Notes under the pieces: generated by a model
The model's input: only the letters and a program-made list of their open reading frames with translations
What the model was told of the DNA's origin: nothing
Database searches by the model: none
Assembly: GCA_900299115.1 (NCBI GenBank)
Contig: OMIO01000135.1
Coordinates: 1-42,709 of the forward strand
Length of the DNA: 42,709 nucleotides
Source: Methylocystaceae bacterium
Lineage (GTDB): Bacteria; Pseudomonadota; Alphaproteobacteria; Rhizobiales; Beijerinckiaceae
Reading direction: 5' to 3'
Program-made: the position numbers and the translations under genes
Shown: positions 18,403 through 28,432 of the stretch, piece after piece
Layout: each line of letters begins with the position of its first letter
Position numbering within the stretch: the first letter of the stretch is position 1

Positions 18403-20100
18403 ATGGGTCCCGCAACGCCCATGCTTTGCGCAGGCGCAAGCGCGCTCCCCGACTGCTCGGCTCCAAACACTATTTGGTCGATTCAAAGACCGCGCCGAAA
18501 TTGGAGAGCTAACTCCCTGCTGTTATCCGCGGCTCAAAGAAGATATTTTCGACGTCTGGCAGGGATAACAACTGTCTGCGTGATGACGGCCGTCTTAAGC
18601 AGTTGCAATCTTGATTGGGAAAAACCTAATATCTCAACGCCGCCCCCTGCGCGCTTTAAGGAAGCGGCGCCTAAAAGCGCCGATCCAATTCCCTCAGGGC
18701 GCGATTTTGTCTCGAAATTTGGATCAAAAGAACTCACGGGCATTGTCGAGCTCGCTTTATCCGACAACCTCGATATAGCCGCAGCCGCTGCGCGAATTCT
18801 AGAAGCCGACGCGCAAGCACGTACAGCGAGCGCGCCGCTTTATCCCAACATCTCGATGCAAGATATTGTTCGCACGAACCGAACAGCTGGAACAACGCTT
18901 AACCTTGGCAATGCGGCGACTGGCATCAATACGGGTGATGTCAGCACAAAATCAAATACGCAATCAACAAGCAATAGATCGCCTTCAGGCATTCCCAATG
19001 GCCGCAATTATGGTTTCTTCCAATTGGGCGCTGCAGCGGCAAGCTATACTGTGGATTTTTGGGGCGTTAACGAAGATGCGTCATTTGCCTCGCGTTTACT
19101 GGCCAACGCGAGCCGTTTTGATCGAGACGTTGTCGAGATTTCAACTGTCACAGCAGTGATGAACGCCTATTTCCAGGTTCTCAATGCACAAGATCAGCTT
19201 CAGATCGCACGCACCAATGTGGCGATTGCAGAAAAGGTCAATGCCGCTATCCAAGGTCGCTACACCGTCGGCACAGCGAGCATGTTTGATACAGCGCAAC
19301 AAGAAACAGTTCTAGCCCAACAACGCGCGACGATCCCGCCACTTGAGATGACCCTCCGTCAAACCACCAACACGCTCGCCGTGTTACTGGGTCGCACGCC
19401 TGAAGCTTTCGGTCTCAAAGGAGGCTCATTAACACAATTGAAATTCCCAAAAATTGATACCGGCTTACCTTCGGAAGTTTTATTGCGTCGCCCTGACATT
19501 GCTCGGGTTGAGGCGCAGCTCGCTTCTCAGGAATTTTCGGTATTAAATGCGCGCGCACAATTCTTTCCCTCAATTACCTTAGTGGGTCTTTATGGCCCAC
19601 AATCTGCGCTTATATCTAACCTCATAAACCCACAGGCGCTTGCCTGGAACGCGGCTACTCAACTCGCACAGCCTGTCTTCGATGGCTGGTTTTTGCAAGG
19701 TCAATATGAGAATCAAAAAGGACGCTATGCAGAATTAGCAGCGCTCTATCGTAAACAAATTATCAGCGCATTAACTGATACTGAAAACGCGCTCATCGCA
19801 GTGAAAGAGACTGAAAAACAACTCAAGCTACAAAGCGTAGCTGTTGCCGCCGCACGGCGCGCATTTGAGGCTGCAAATATGCAGCTGTCAGAAGGAACAA
19901 TTGATATTATTACGCTCTCTGTTACACTAAATACTTTATTCTCAGCACAACAACAGGAGGCAAATATTAGATTAAGCTATTATCAAGCCGCCTCGACATT
20001 GTATCAAGCGCTTGGCGGCGGCTGGTCGCCGACAACACGGAATGCAGAGCTTGCTCGCGCCAATGCCGCTTATGAGGCGAACAAAGGCCCATGGCCATGA
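18403..20100 (+). CDS. RND efflux outer-membrane lipoprotein (NodT/OprM family)
   Basis: A TolC-like outer-membrane factor that forms the exit channel of the efflux pump encoded downstream. Two OEP-type halves are visible, with family stretches ASYTVDFWG, LRRPDIARVEAQLASQEFSVLNARAQFFPSI split over residues about 350-390 and a lipobox AVLSSC at residues 63-68 that would be lipidated on Cys68. The leader before the lipobox is unusually long: the only upstream ATGs are at 18403 and 18421, and a GTG/ATG at 18580/18583 would leave almost no signal peptide. The true start is therefore uncertain. The stop overlaps the adaptor start in ATGA, implying coupling. Confidence 0.9.
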   Translation: MGPATPMLCAGASALPDCSAPNTIWSIQRPRRNWRANSLLLSAAQRRYFRRLAGITTVCVMTAVLSSCNLDWEKPNISTPPPARFKEAAPKSADPIPSGRDFVSKFGSKELTGIVELALSDNLDIAAAAARILEADAQARTASAPLYPNISMQDIVRTNRTAGTTLNLGNAATGINTGDVSTKSNTQSTSNRSPSGIPNGRNYGFFQLGAAAASYTVDFWGVNEDASFASRLLANASRFDRDVVEISTVTAVMNAYFQVLNAQDQLQIARTNVAIAEKVNAAIQGRYTVGTASMFDTAQQETVLAQQRATIPPLEMTLRQTTNTLAVLLGRTPEAFGLKGGSLTQLKFPKIDTGLPSEVLLRRPDIARVEAQLASQEFSVLNARAQFFPSITLVGLYGPQSALISNLINPQALAWNAATQLAQPVFDGWFLQGQYENQKGRYAELAALYRKQIISALTDTENALIAVKETEKQLKLQSVAVAAARRAFEAANMQLSEGTIDIITLSVTLNTLFSAQQQEANIRLSYYQAASTLYQALGGGWSPTTRNAELARANAAYEANKGPWP

Positions 20101-21446
20101 AGCTGCTCAATCTCAAAAACGCTGGCTTAGAGATCGGGCAAAAATTGCTCGTTTATTCGCGCACCAATCTTCACCGTCCCTCTGTGCGCATTGGTCTCGC
20201 ATGCGGCCTGCTCCTTCTCGCCTATATTGGCAGCAGCTTGTATCACAGCGGTAGTTTTTCGAGCGGTTCAAATAAGAAAAATGATCTCGCTGGTGGGACT
20301 GCCGACGTGAAGGGCGAGGGCCCAATCACAACAACCGTAACACGCGCTCTTGTTGCAGACGTTCCCGTATCAATCGATGCTGTAGGCACAGTACAGGCGT
20401 TAAACACCGTTACAATCAGAACACAGGTTGATGGTCGTTTATTACGTCTTGCCTTTTCAGAAGGTCAGGATGTCCACAAGGATGATATTCTCGCTGAAAT
20501 TGATCCTGCCCTTTATCTCGCACAGTATGAACAAGCAGTAGCTAAGAAAGCGCAAGATGAAGCAAATCTCGCTAATGCGCGCATTGACCTGGCGCGATAC
20601 GAAAAACTGATCGCCGCGAAATACGCATCACATCAGCAATATTCCACGCAAAAAGCGCTGGTTCAGCAACTAGAAGCTCAAGTCCGCGCAGATCAAGCAG
20701 CATTAGATAGCGCCAAAACCACTCTTGATTACGCCACCATTCGATCTCCGATAGAAGGCCGAGCGGGAATTCGTCTTGTTGATGTTGGCAATTTATTAAA
20801 AACAACCGATCAAAACGGCATTGTTGTTGTTACACAGCTCAAACCTATATTTGTTATGTTTACGCTACCTCAGCAATCCTTACTCTCAGTCCAGAAAGCT
20901 CAGAAGGCGGGAATTGCGAGTGTGCTAGCGTTAGGTTCCGATAACGCATCCCCAATCGCACAAGGCGAACTCGCTGTAATCGACAATCAAATTGATCAAT
21001 TAACCGGAACAGTGCGTCTTAAAGCCCAATTCGAAAATACTGATCTCTCTCTCTGGCCTGGCCAATTCATCAATGTTCGACTGATGCTAGACACCCTCAA
21101 AGACGCCATTGTGACCCCGAGCCCCGCAGTGCAGCGTGGTCCCAACGGATCATTTGTTTATGTGTTAGGCGAGGATGGCCGAGCGCATATGCGAAGCGTC
21201 ACAACAGGCCGTCAAGATGAGTCGCAGGTCGTTATAACTTCTGGCCTCACTGCAGGCGAGGTTGTTATCGCGAGTGGATTTTCTCGTCTATCTGATGGCT
21301 CCAAGGTTCGCGTCATGAACGCTGAAAGCATAGACAGCGGAGATAAGTCTGGGGGCGCCGCAAAAAAATCTTTTGAAAATAAAAACGACATTCCGCTTAA
21401 AAAATCTAGTCAAGGCAGCCCAAAGCAAGAAGCTATGCCCAAATAA
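20097..21446 (+). CDS. RND efflux periplasmic adaptor (MdtA-like membrane fusion protein)
   Basis: A 449-residue membrane fusion protein linking the two RND permeases to the outer-membrane factor. An N-terminal anchor lies around residues 27-48. The lipoyl/barrel-sandwich halves are recognisable (TVTIRTQVDGRLLRLAFSEGQ and ATIRSPIEGRAGIRLVDVGN), flanking an alpha-helical hairpin (about 135-210), followed by beta-barrel and membrane-proximal domains (TPSPAVQRGPNGSFVYVL). A basic Lys/Ser-rich tail closes it. The ATG at 20097 sits in an ATGA overlap with the preceding stop, with AAAGG 9 bases upstream; an ATG two codons earlier is also possible. Overall order resembles MdtA of the MdtABC pump. 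Substrate unknown. Confidence 0.93.
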   Translation: MKLLNLKNAGLEIGQKLLVYSRTNLHRPSVRIGLACGLLLLAYIGSSLYHSGSFSSGSNKKNDLAGGTADVKGEGPITTTVTRALVADVPVSIDAVGTVQALNTVTIRTQVDGRLLRLAFSEGQDVHKDDILAEIDPALYLAQYEQAVAKKAQDEANLANARIDLARYEKLIAAKYASHQQYSTQKALVQQLEAQVRADQAALDSAKTTLDYATIRSPIEGRAGIRLVDVGNLLKTTDQNGIVVVTQLKPIFVMFTLPQQSLLSVQKAQKAGIASVLALGSDNASPIAQGELAVIDNQIDQLTGTVRLKAQFENTDLSLWPGQFINVRLMLDTLKDAIVTPSPAVQRGPNGSFVYVLGEDGRAHMRSVTTGRQDESQVVITSGLTAGEVVIASGFSRLSDGSKVRVMNAESIDSGDKSGGAAKKSFENKNDIPLKKSSQGSPKQEAMPK

Positions 21447-21479
21447 TAATCCCATGGCTCAAAGGCAAATTTAAATAGA

Positions 21480-24400
21480 ATGAATGTCTCGGCGCCCTTT
21501 ATCAAACGTCCAGTCGCGACATCGCTACTGGCTTTTGCCGTGCTTTTATTCGGCATATTGGGCTATTCGCGCTTATCCATCTCGCCATTGCCTCAAGTAG
21601 ACTTTCCAACGATCCAAGTTACAACTCAACTCCCCGGCGCTAACCCGGACACCATCGCTTCCCTCGTAACCGCATCATTAGAGCGCACATTTGGTCAGGT
21701 TCCCTCCCTAACCAGCATGTCTTCTCAAAGCTCTTTTGGTTTATCGCAAATAACGCTGCAATTTAATCTCGATCGAGATATTGACGCTGCGGCGCAAGAC
21801 GTTCAATCAGCCATAAACGCAGCAGCTTCTACTTTACCCCGTAATCTTCCCTATCCACCTGTCTATGCGAAGGTTAATCCTGCCGATACGCCAATCTTAA
21901 CGCTCACGCTGCGTTCAAAAAGCGCGACACTACGCAAATTAAGCGACGCCGCTGATACATTGATTGGCCCTCAACTATCTCAAGTATCCGGGGTTGGACG
22001 CGTATCCGTTCAAGGCGGCGTAAGGCCTGCCATTCGCATAGAAGCTGACTTAGCGCGTCTTGCCGCTAATCATATCAGCATGGAGGAATTACGCTTTGCC
22101 ATTGCCGCAGCGAATATTGCTGGCGCCAAGGGATCGCTTGATGGCACTCGTCAAGCCTATACGCTTGATGCAAATGATCAAATACTCGAAGCGAAACAGT
22201 ATGAAAATATCGTCGTCGTCTGGCGCAACAATGCGCCCGTCATGGTTCGAGACGTCGCTCGCGTAGTAGAGGGATTAGAGAACGCTCGCGTTGGCGGCTG
22301 GTATAATGGCGAGCAGTCTATCGTGCTCGATGTGCTGCGTCAGCCAGGCGCAAATATTATTAATACTGTTGAACTTATCAAATCTGAACTACCAAAATTG
22401 CGCGCGAATCTGCCTGCAGGAATGGCGCTTGAGATTGTAAGCGACCGGACTGATACAATCCGCGCATCAATTTCAGAAGTGCAGCTCACATTAGTGATTG
22501 CCGCAATTTTGGTTGTGATGGTTGTTTTTCTTTTCCTGCGCAGCTGGCGCGCGACAATAATTGCCGGGGTCAGCCTTCCGCTCTCAATTATAGCAACTTT
22601 CTCAATCATGTGGCTTGCGGGATTTTCTCTCGACAATCTCTCTCTCATGGCGCTTACGATTGGCACCGGCTTTATCGTTGATGACGCCATTGTCATGATT
22701 GAAAATATCGTTCGCTATATTGAATCTGGTAAATCGCCCTACGATGCTGCGCTAAAAGGCGCCAGAGAGATCGGTTTTACGGTAATTTCCTTAACTGTCT
22801 CGTTGGTTGCAGTATTTATCCCTCTTTTATTTATGACCGGCGTCGTCGGACGCATGTTTCGTGAATTTGCTCTGACATTAACGATTGCCGTTGTGCTTTC
22901 TGCAATTATCTCTCTAACGCTTACGCCCATGCTTTGCGCAACATTGCTCAAGGCGACACCAGATCATTTACAGATCAAGACCAACGCATTTTCCGATTGG
23001 ATTGATCGCTTTTATGACCGATCTCTTAATTGGGCGATGAAACATGATGGCTTTATTTTAAAGCTTACAGGCGCAGCATTTGTATTAACAATCGCGCTTT
23101 TTATGCTCATTCCAAAAGGTTTTTTACCACTTCAAGACACAGGCCTAATTAGCGTTGTGCTTCAGGCCTCGCCGGATACGTCATTTGAACGCATGGAAGT
23201 CCTTCAGCAACAAGTTTCTAAAATTTTCCAAAGCGACCCAGATGTTAAGGGCGTCACATCTGTCCTTGGCGTCGGCTCGCTGAACGCCACAACGAATGTC
23301 GCGCGATTAACAGTAATATTGCAAGATCGTTCATCAGGCCGAGTCAGCGCAGGGAGAATTGCCAATAGATTGAAAATTTCAGGAGAGCGTGTTCCAGGCG
23401 TCTCTCTGTTTGTTCAGCCCGTTCAAGACATTCAAATAACAACCAAGCCTAGCCGATCGCAGTTCCAATACACCTTGACCTCCGCCGATTCTAATGAACT
23501 TCTCCTCTGGTCAAATAAACTTCTTGATCAATTACGCCATACAGCGGGCTTGAGAAATATTGCTGCCGAGACTCAAGAAGGCGGCCTGCGTGCGCTCATG
23601 CATATTGACCGCGATAAAATGGGTCGATTAGGAATAACAGCTCAAAACATTGACGACACGCTCAACGATGCTTTTGGTCAGCGCCAAATTTCAACAATAT
23701 ATACTCAATCAAATCAGTATCGAGTAATCTTAGAGGCTGCGCCACAATATCATCGAGATGCCGCCGCGTTGGAAAAACTTTATGTTTCCTCAATTGGCGG
23801 CGGCCCACAAACCCCATTGGGGTCCTTTGTGCAAATAGAACAAATCGCCGCACCACTCTCTGTCGCCCATCAAGATCAGTTTCCGGCCTCTACTCTTAGT
23901 TTTGATCTGGCCGATGGCTATGCGCTTGGCGATGCAATAAAAATTTTAAAGACAGCAGAAATCAACATTGGTATGCCTGCATCAATTATTGGCGTCTTCA
24001 GCGCCGATGCCGCGGAGTTCAACAAGTCATTAGAGAGCGAACCCTGGTTAATCATTGCAGCAATCATCGCCATCTACGTCGTTCTTGGCGTGCTCTATGA
24101 AAGCTTTGCGCATCCTTTTACAGTTTTAACCACTTTGCCATCAGCAGGCGTCGGCGCTCTCCTTTCATTGATACTCTTCAGGATAGAACTTTCCATTGTC
24201 GCGTTAATTGGCATTGTTTTATTAATGGGCATTGTAAAGAAAAATGCCATCATGATGATTGACTTTGCCTTAGAGATGGAACGTCTTGACGGCGCAACAG
24301 CTAAAGATGCGATTGTCCGCGCAGCAATGCTGCGTTTTCGCCCTATCATGATGACAACCTTAGCTGCTGTTTTAGGCGCACTGCCTCTTGTCCTTGCCCA

Positions 24401-24575
24401 TGGCGTAGGTAGTGAACTGCGTATTCCGCTGGGAGTCTCTATTATTGGCGGACTGATTTTGTCTCAAGCGCTCACGCTTTATTCTACGCCAGTTATTTAT
24501 CTTGCCGTCGATCGTTTTCGTCGCCGAGCCGAAAATGAACGTTCGGAGAGCTTTTCACGAGAGAGTGCGGAGTGA
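21480..24575 (+). CDS. RND multidrug efflux permease, first of two (MdtB-like)
   Basis: A 1031-residue inner-membrane proton-driven permease of the HAE1/AcrB family, with 12 predicted membrane helices and two large periplasmic loops. The N-terminus SAPFIKRPVATSLL is typical. The proton-relay acids are intact in helix 4 (FIVDDAIVMIEN, near residue 405) and the partner lysine in GIVKKNAIMMIDFALEMER (near residue 920). It is most like MdtB/MdtC-type members judging from the tandem arrangement; that is inference. It follows the adaptor after 33 bases and its stop overlaps the GTG start of the next permease by 4 bases. Bile-salt or novobiocin-type substrates are known for MdtABC, but the substrate here is unknown. 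Confidence 0.94.
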   Translation: MNVSAPFIKRPVATSLLAFAVLLFGILGYSRLSISPLPQVDFPTIQVTTQLPGANPDTIASLVTASLERTFGQVPSLTSMSSQSSFGLSQITLQFNLDRDIDAAAQDVQSAINAAASTLPRNLPYPPVYAKVNPADTPILTLTLRSKSATLRKLSDAADTLIGPQLSQVSGVGRVSVQGGVRPAIRIEADLARLAANHISMEELRFAIAAANIAGAKGSLDGTRQAYTLDANDQILEAKQYENIVVVWRNNAPVMVRDVARVVEGLENARVGGWYNGEQSIVLDVLRQPGANIINTVELIKSELPKLRANLPAGMALEIVSDRTDTIRASISEVQLTLVIAAILVVMVVFLFLRSWRATIIAGVSLPLSIIATFSIMWLAGFSLDNLSLMALTIGTGFIVDDAIVMIENIVRYIESGKSPYDAALKGAREIGFTVISLTVSLVAVFIPLLFMTGVVGRMFREFALTLTIAVVLSAIISLTLTPMLCATLLKATPDHLQIKTNAFSDWIDRFYDRSLNWAMKHDGFILKLTGAAFVLTIALFMLIPKGFLPLQDTGLISVVLQASPDTSFERMEVLQQQVSKIFQSDPDVKGVTSVLGVGSLNATTNVARLTVILQDRSSGRVSAGRIANRLKISGERVPGVSLFVQPVQDIQITTKPSRSQFQYTLTSADSNELLLWSNKLLDQLRHTAGLRNIAAETQEGGLRALMHIDRDKMGRLGITAQNIDDTLNDAFGQRQISTIYTQSNQYRVILEAAPQYHRDAAALEKLYVSSIGGGPQTPLGSFVQIEQIAAPLSVAHQDQFPASTLSFDLADGYALGDAIKILKTAEINIGMPASIIGVFSADAAEFNKSLESEPWLIIAAIIAIYVVLGVLYESFAHPFTVLTTLPSAGVGALLSLILFRIELSIVALIGIVLLMGIVKKNAIMMIDFALEMERLDGATAKDAIVRAAMLRFRPIMMTTLAAVLGALPLVLAHGVGSELRIPLGVSIIGGLILSQALTLYSTPVIYLAVDRFRRRAENERSESFSRESAE

Positions 24576-27500
24576 ATCTTTCTGCGCCCTTTATCAAGCG
24601 ACCCGTAGGGACAAGTCTTCTTGCTGGCGCTTTGTTTCTTCTTGGGGCCGTTGCCTATTACTTCTTACCTGTCGCTAGTCTTCCAGCAATTGATTTTCCA
24701 ATTATCAGCATCAGCGCTATGCGCCCAGGCGCTGATCCTGAAACAATGGCGGCTTCTGTCGCCGCCCCACTCGAAAGAAGGCTTGCTGGCATTGCTGGGC
24801 TGAATGAGCTCACATCCACGAATTCTCTCGGCTCATCGCAAATAATTGCTCAATTTGATATCTCCAGAAATCTGGACTCAGCCGCGCGCGATGTTCAGGC
24901 CGCAATCAACGCAGCGATACCCGACCTTCCAGCTGACTTGCCCATGGCGCCGACCTTAAAAAAGGCCAGCCAGTCCGGAATGCCGGTGCTCGTCCTTGCT
25001 TTAACTTCAGATACACTGCCAACCAGCGCAATTTTTGACGCAACTGACACAGTAATCGCTCAGCGCATTGCGCAAGTTCCCGGCGTAGCCGAGGCGCGCG
25101 TTACTGGCGCGGAACAGCCAGCAATCAGAATTCAGGTTGATTCTGCAAGGCTGGTTGCAATGGGCTTACGCGTCGATACTGTAGAAGATGCATTGACCAC
25201 TGCTAATGCGCATTCAGCCACAGGCGTTCTTTCTGGCGAGACGCAAGAAATCACCCTCTCAACGACGGATCAACTTACAACGCCGGAGGATTACCGTAAT
25301 ATTGTAATCGCCACTCATGCTGGCGCAGTTGTAAAATTAGGCGACGTCGCGAAAGTTGCACGCGGCGTTAGAAACAGAATGTCGGCTGGCTGGTTTAATG
25401 GAAAGCCTGCGGTGCTGATTATTGTTACAAAACAGCCCAACGCGAATGTTATCGAAACAGTTGATCATATTAAATCCATGCTGCCTATGATGCAGCAATG
25501 GATCCCTGCTGGCATTAAAATTAATATTCTATCTGATCGCACGCAAACCATACGCGCCAGCATTCACGATATTCAGTCTACACTTTTAATATCTGTTCTT
25601 TTAGTCATGATGGTTGTCTTCGCTTTCCTCCGCCGCGAAACGCCAGTCATCGCCGCAGGAATTACAGTCCCCCTCTCTCTTGTAGGCACATGCGCCGCAA
25701 TGTGGGCAGCTGGATTTTCAATCGATAATCTTTCACTCATGGCTTTGACCATTTCTGTTGGATTTGTTGTCGACGACGCCATTGTCATGATTGAGAATAT
25801 CGAAAGTTGCCGCGAGCAGGGTATGAGTCGCATGAACGCAGCTTTAGTTGGCGCCAAGCAAATCGCCTTTACTGTGTTCTCAATCAGTCTCTCGCTTGTC
25901 GCAGTATTTATCCCTCTTCTTTTCATGGAGGGGGTTATGGGTAAACTTCTGAGAGAATTCTCACTCACTCTTACCTTCGCCATTGTTATTTCGATGATCG
26001 TGTCGCTAACGGTCACGCCAATGATTTGCGCCTGGCTTCCCGATTTTAATTTTAGAAATCGTTCAGGCTTTGATCATTTTATAGAAAAATCATTAGATAG
26101 GATTTGTGATTTATACGCGCGCAGTCTTCGTCCTGTTGTGGATCATCCATGGAAAACGCTGGTAGTTGTTATCCTAACGATTATTGCCACTGTTGAATTA
26201 TACAAGACAATTCCGAAAGGAAATCTTCCTCAAGATGACATTGGCCTAATCAATGGCACGACTGAAGCTGCTCCAGATGTGTCCTTTGCCGAAATGTCGA
26301 GATTACAACGCAGCGCCAGTGATACATTGATGCTGGATCCAGATGTCGCCGATGTTGGTTCGTTCATTGGCGCCACAGGACTCACATCCTCACAAAATCA
26401 AGGTCGCCTGTTTGTCTCCCTCAAACCTGCTGGGCAGAGGAAATCAAATAGTCGAGAAGTCATTGCGCGACTTCGCCCAGAATTTGCAAAAATTGCAGGG
26501 CTCAGCGTCTTCATGCAACCTTCTCAGGATCTTCGTAATGGCGGACGCACCAGCAAAGCTCAATATCAGTTCACTCTCTCCGACGCCTCAATAGAAGAGC
26601 TAGAAGAATGGCGAGGAAAAATCATCGAGAAACTGAAACAGCTCCCTCAACTTGCCGATGTGACGTCAGACAAAGAGCGTGGAGGTTTGCGTGCTTCCGT
26701 AGTTATCGACCGCAACGCTGCATCCAGAATGAATGTGCAAATTGCGTCCATTGACGCTGCGCTCAATAGCGCGTTTGGACAGCGGCAAGATACGATTATT
26801 TTTACACAACGGAATCAATATCGTGTTATCTTTGAAACCCCAATATCTCGACAACGGGATATTCGAGATCTTGCTGGGCTTTATGTTTCCTCCACAAATG
26901 GCGCTCAGGTTCCACTTACCGCGTTAGCAAAAATCGAACGTGGTTATATGCCGCTTGTTGTAAATCACCAGGGCGTTCTTCCCGCAATTACGATTTCCTA
27001 TAATTTAGCGCCCGGCGCGACTTTAGATGGCGCAACAAAAGCGATTGAGCGAACCATTGAGGAAATGAATCTGCCTGGCGGCTTACATACTGCCTTTGTA
27101 GGAGACGCCGCTGACTTCCGTAAGGTTGCCGCAGGCATGGCGACATTAATTCTTGCAGCGCTTTTAGCCGTCTACATTATTCTTGGCATTCTTTATGAAA
27201 GCCTGATTCATCCAATTACGATCATATCGACATTGCCCTCAGCAGGGTTAGGAGCTCTCCTTTCGCTTGAAGCCTTTGGGGCAGAGTTTACCGTTATCGC
27301 ATTCATAGGAATTTTATTACTAATTGGAATCGTCAAGAAAAATGGCATTATGCTTGTGGATTTTGCTCTTCAGGCTGAAAGAGACGAGGGTCTATCTGTC
27401 CATGACGCAGCTCTAGCAGCCGCACGCGAGAGGTTTCGTCCAATCTTAATGACAACCTTAGCTGCAATCTTTGGCGCCATCCCTCTTGCTTTTGCAACAG

Positions 27501-27664
27501 GAATTGGCGCGGAACTCCGTCGTCCTCTTGGCATAACAATTATTGGCGGCTTATTGCTAAGCCAGATTCTGACGCTTTACACAACGCCTGTTATTTATCT
27601 TTTAATGAGCAAATTACACCGCAAGAATAAACTCAAATTAACGCCAAAAATCCAACGAGCCTAA
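24572..27664 (+). CDS. RND multidrug efflux permease, second of two (MdtC-like)
   Basis: A 1030-residue homologue of the preceding permease, starting SAPFIKRPVGTSLL and probably arisen by duplication. It also keeps both relay elements: FVVDDAIVMIEN in helix 4 and GIVKKNGIMLVDFALQAER in helix 10, so it should be able to translocate protons. The start is a GTG whose GTGA overlaps the upstream stop, implying coupled translation and fixed stoichiometry. In MdtBC the two permeases assemble as a heterotrimer; the same is inferred here. It ends the operon, 36 bases from the convergent bluB stop. Confidence 0.94.
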   Translation: MNLSAPFIKRPVGTSLLAGALFLLGAVAYYFLPVASLPAIDFPIISISAMRPGADPETMAASVAAPLERRLAGIAGLNELTSTNSLGSSQIIAQFDISRNLDSAARDVQAAINAAIPDLPADLPMAPTLKKASQSGMPVLVLALTSDTLPTSAIFDATDTVIAQRIAQVPGVAEARVTGAEQPAIRIQVDSARLVAMGLRVDTVEDALTTANAHSATGVLSGETQEITLSTTDQLTTPEDYRNIVIATHAGAVVKLGDVAKVARGVRNRMSAGWFNGKPAVLIIVTKQPNANVIETVDHIKSMLPMMQQWIPAGIKINILSDRTQTIRASIHDIQSTLLISVLLVMMVVFAFLRRETPVIAAGITVPLSLVGTCAAMWAAGFSIDNLSLMALTISVGFVVDDAIVMIENIESCREQGMSRMNAALVGAKQIAFTVFSISLSLVAVFIPLLFMEGVMGKLLREFSLTLTFAIVISMIVSLTVTPMICAWLPDFNFRNRSGFDHFIEKSLDRICDLYARSLRPVVDHPWKTLVVVILTIIATVELYKTIPKGNLPQDDIGLINGTTEAAPDVSFAEMSRLQRSASDTLMLDPDVADVGSFIGATGLTSSQNQGRLFVSLKPAGQRKSNSREVIARLRPEFAKIAGLSVFMQPSQDLRNGGRTSKAQYQFTLSDASIEELEEWRGKIIEKLKQLPQLADVTSDKERGGLRASVVIDRNAASRMNVQIASIDAALNSAFGQRQDTIIFTQRNQYRVIFETPISRQRDIRDLAGLYVSSTNGAQVPLTALAKIERGYMPLVVNHQGVLPAITISYNLAPGATLDGATKAIERTIEEMNLPGGLHTAFVGDAADFRKVAAGMATLILAALLAVYIILGILYESLIHPITIISTLPSAGLGALLSLEAFGAEFTVIAFIGILLLIGIVKKNGIMLVDFALQAERDEGLSVHDAALAAARERFRPILMTTLAAIFGAIPLAFATGIGAELRRPLGITIIGGLLLSQILTLYTTPVIYLLMSKLHRKNKLKLTPKIQRA

Positions 27665-27700
27665 AGCCATTTCTTTTTATCAATGTTCAAAAAATAGAGT

Positions 27701-28432
27701 TTATAAATTTGCAGGCTTTTTACCCCAGCCATCCTCGAAGACCAGCTGGTCCAAAGAAAGCCGACTCGACCATCGACGCACTTCTAATTCCGGTCGGATA
27801 AAAGATTTATCGACATAACCCACACATAAAAATGCGACGATGACAATGTCATCAGGGATACTCAATATTTCGCGGATATCCTCCACGCTGAGAATACTCA
27901 CCCAACCAACACCGATACCCTCGACACGCGCTGCGAGCCATAAATTTTGGACTGCGCACGCCGTGCTTAGAAGATCAGTGTCGGGCTGCTGCGTGCGCCC
28001 TAAGCCAATCTCCCCGCCTCTGTTGCGATCACACGTCACACAAATATTAATCGGAGCTTTTAGAATTCCCTCTAGCTTTAATGAGCGATAATGGGCCCGC
28101 TGGTCTATTGGCAGCAGCGCCTCTTCTTTTATCGCCGCTCGCTGAAAGGCTGAGTAAGCTCTCTGACGTATTTTAGGGTCGCGTATTACGATAAAGCTCC
28201 ATGGTTGCATTAAACCTACTGCCGGCGCGTGATGGGCGGCGTCAAGGATACGCATCAAGACATCATGCGGCACGTTATGATCAAGAAATTCATTACGCAC
28301 ATCTCGTCGCGTATAAATTGCTCGATAAACAGCCTCACGTTCTGAATCATTAAATTTCAACGTTGGCGCAAGTTCTTGCGATATATCCTCTGGCGTAGGA
28401 ATTGAAGGTTTTTTCATTTCAATCTCATTCAT
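27701..28432 (-). CDS. bluB: 5,6-dimethylbenzimidazole synthase BluB
   Basis: A 243-residue flavodestructase of the nitroreductase fold that converts reduced FMN and oxygen to 5,6-dimethylbenzimidazole, the lower ligand of cobalamin. The BluB-specific start YRAIYTRRDVRNEF (about residues 36-49) distinguishes it from ordinary nitroreductases, and LAARVEGIGVGWVSIL and AFLCVGY are family stretches near the C-terminus. The ATG overlaps the upstream cobC/cobD stop in ATGA. It is the last gene of the cob run and implies aerobic synthesis of true B12. Confidence 0.95.
   Translation of the reverse strand: MNEIEMKKPSIPTPEDISQELAPTLKFNDSEREAVYRAIYTRRDVRNEFLDHNVPHDVLMRILDAAHHAPAVGLMQPWSFIVIRDPKIRQRAYSAFQRAAIKEEALLPIDQRAHYRSLKLEGILKAPINICVTCDRNRGGEIGLGRTQQPDTDLLSTACAVQNLWLAARVEGIGVGWVSILSVEDIREILSIPDDIVIVAFLCVGYVDKSFIRPELEVRRWSSRLSLDQLVFEDGWGKKPANL

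Noticed and set aside
21480-27664. The two permeases as a recent repeat or assembly artefact
   Set aside because: They are clearly homologous but differ throughout in sequence, so this is an old duplication.
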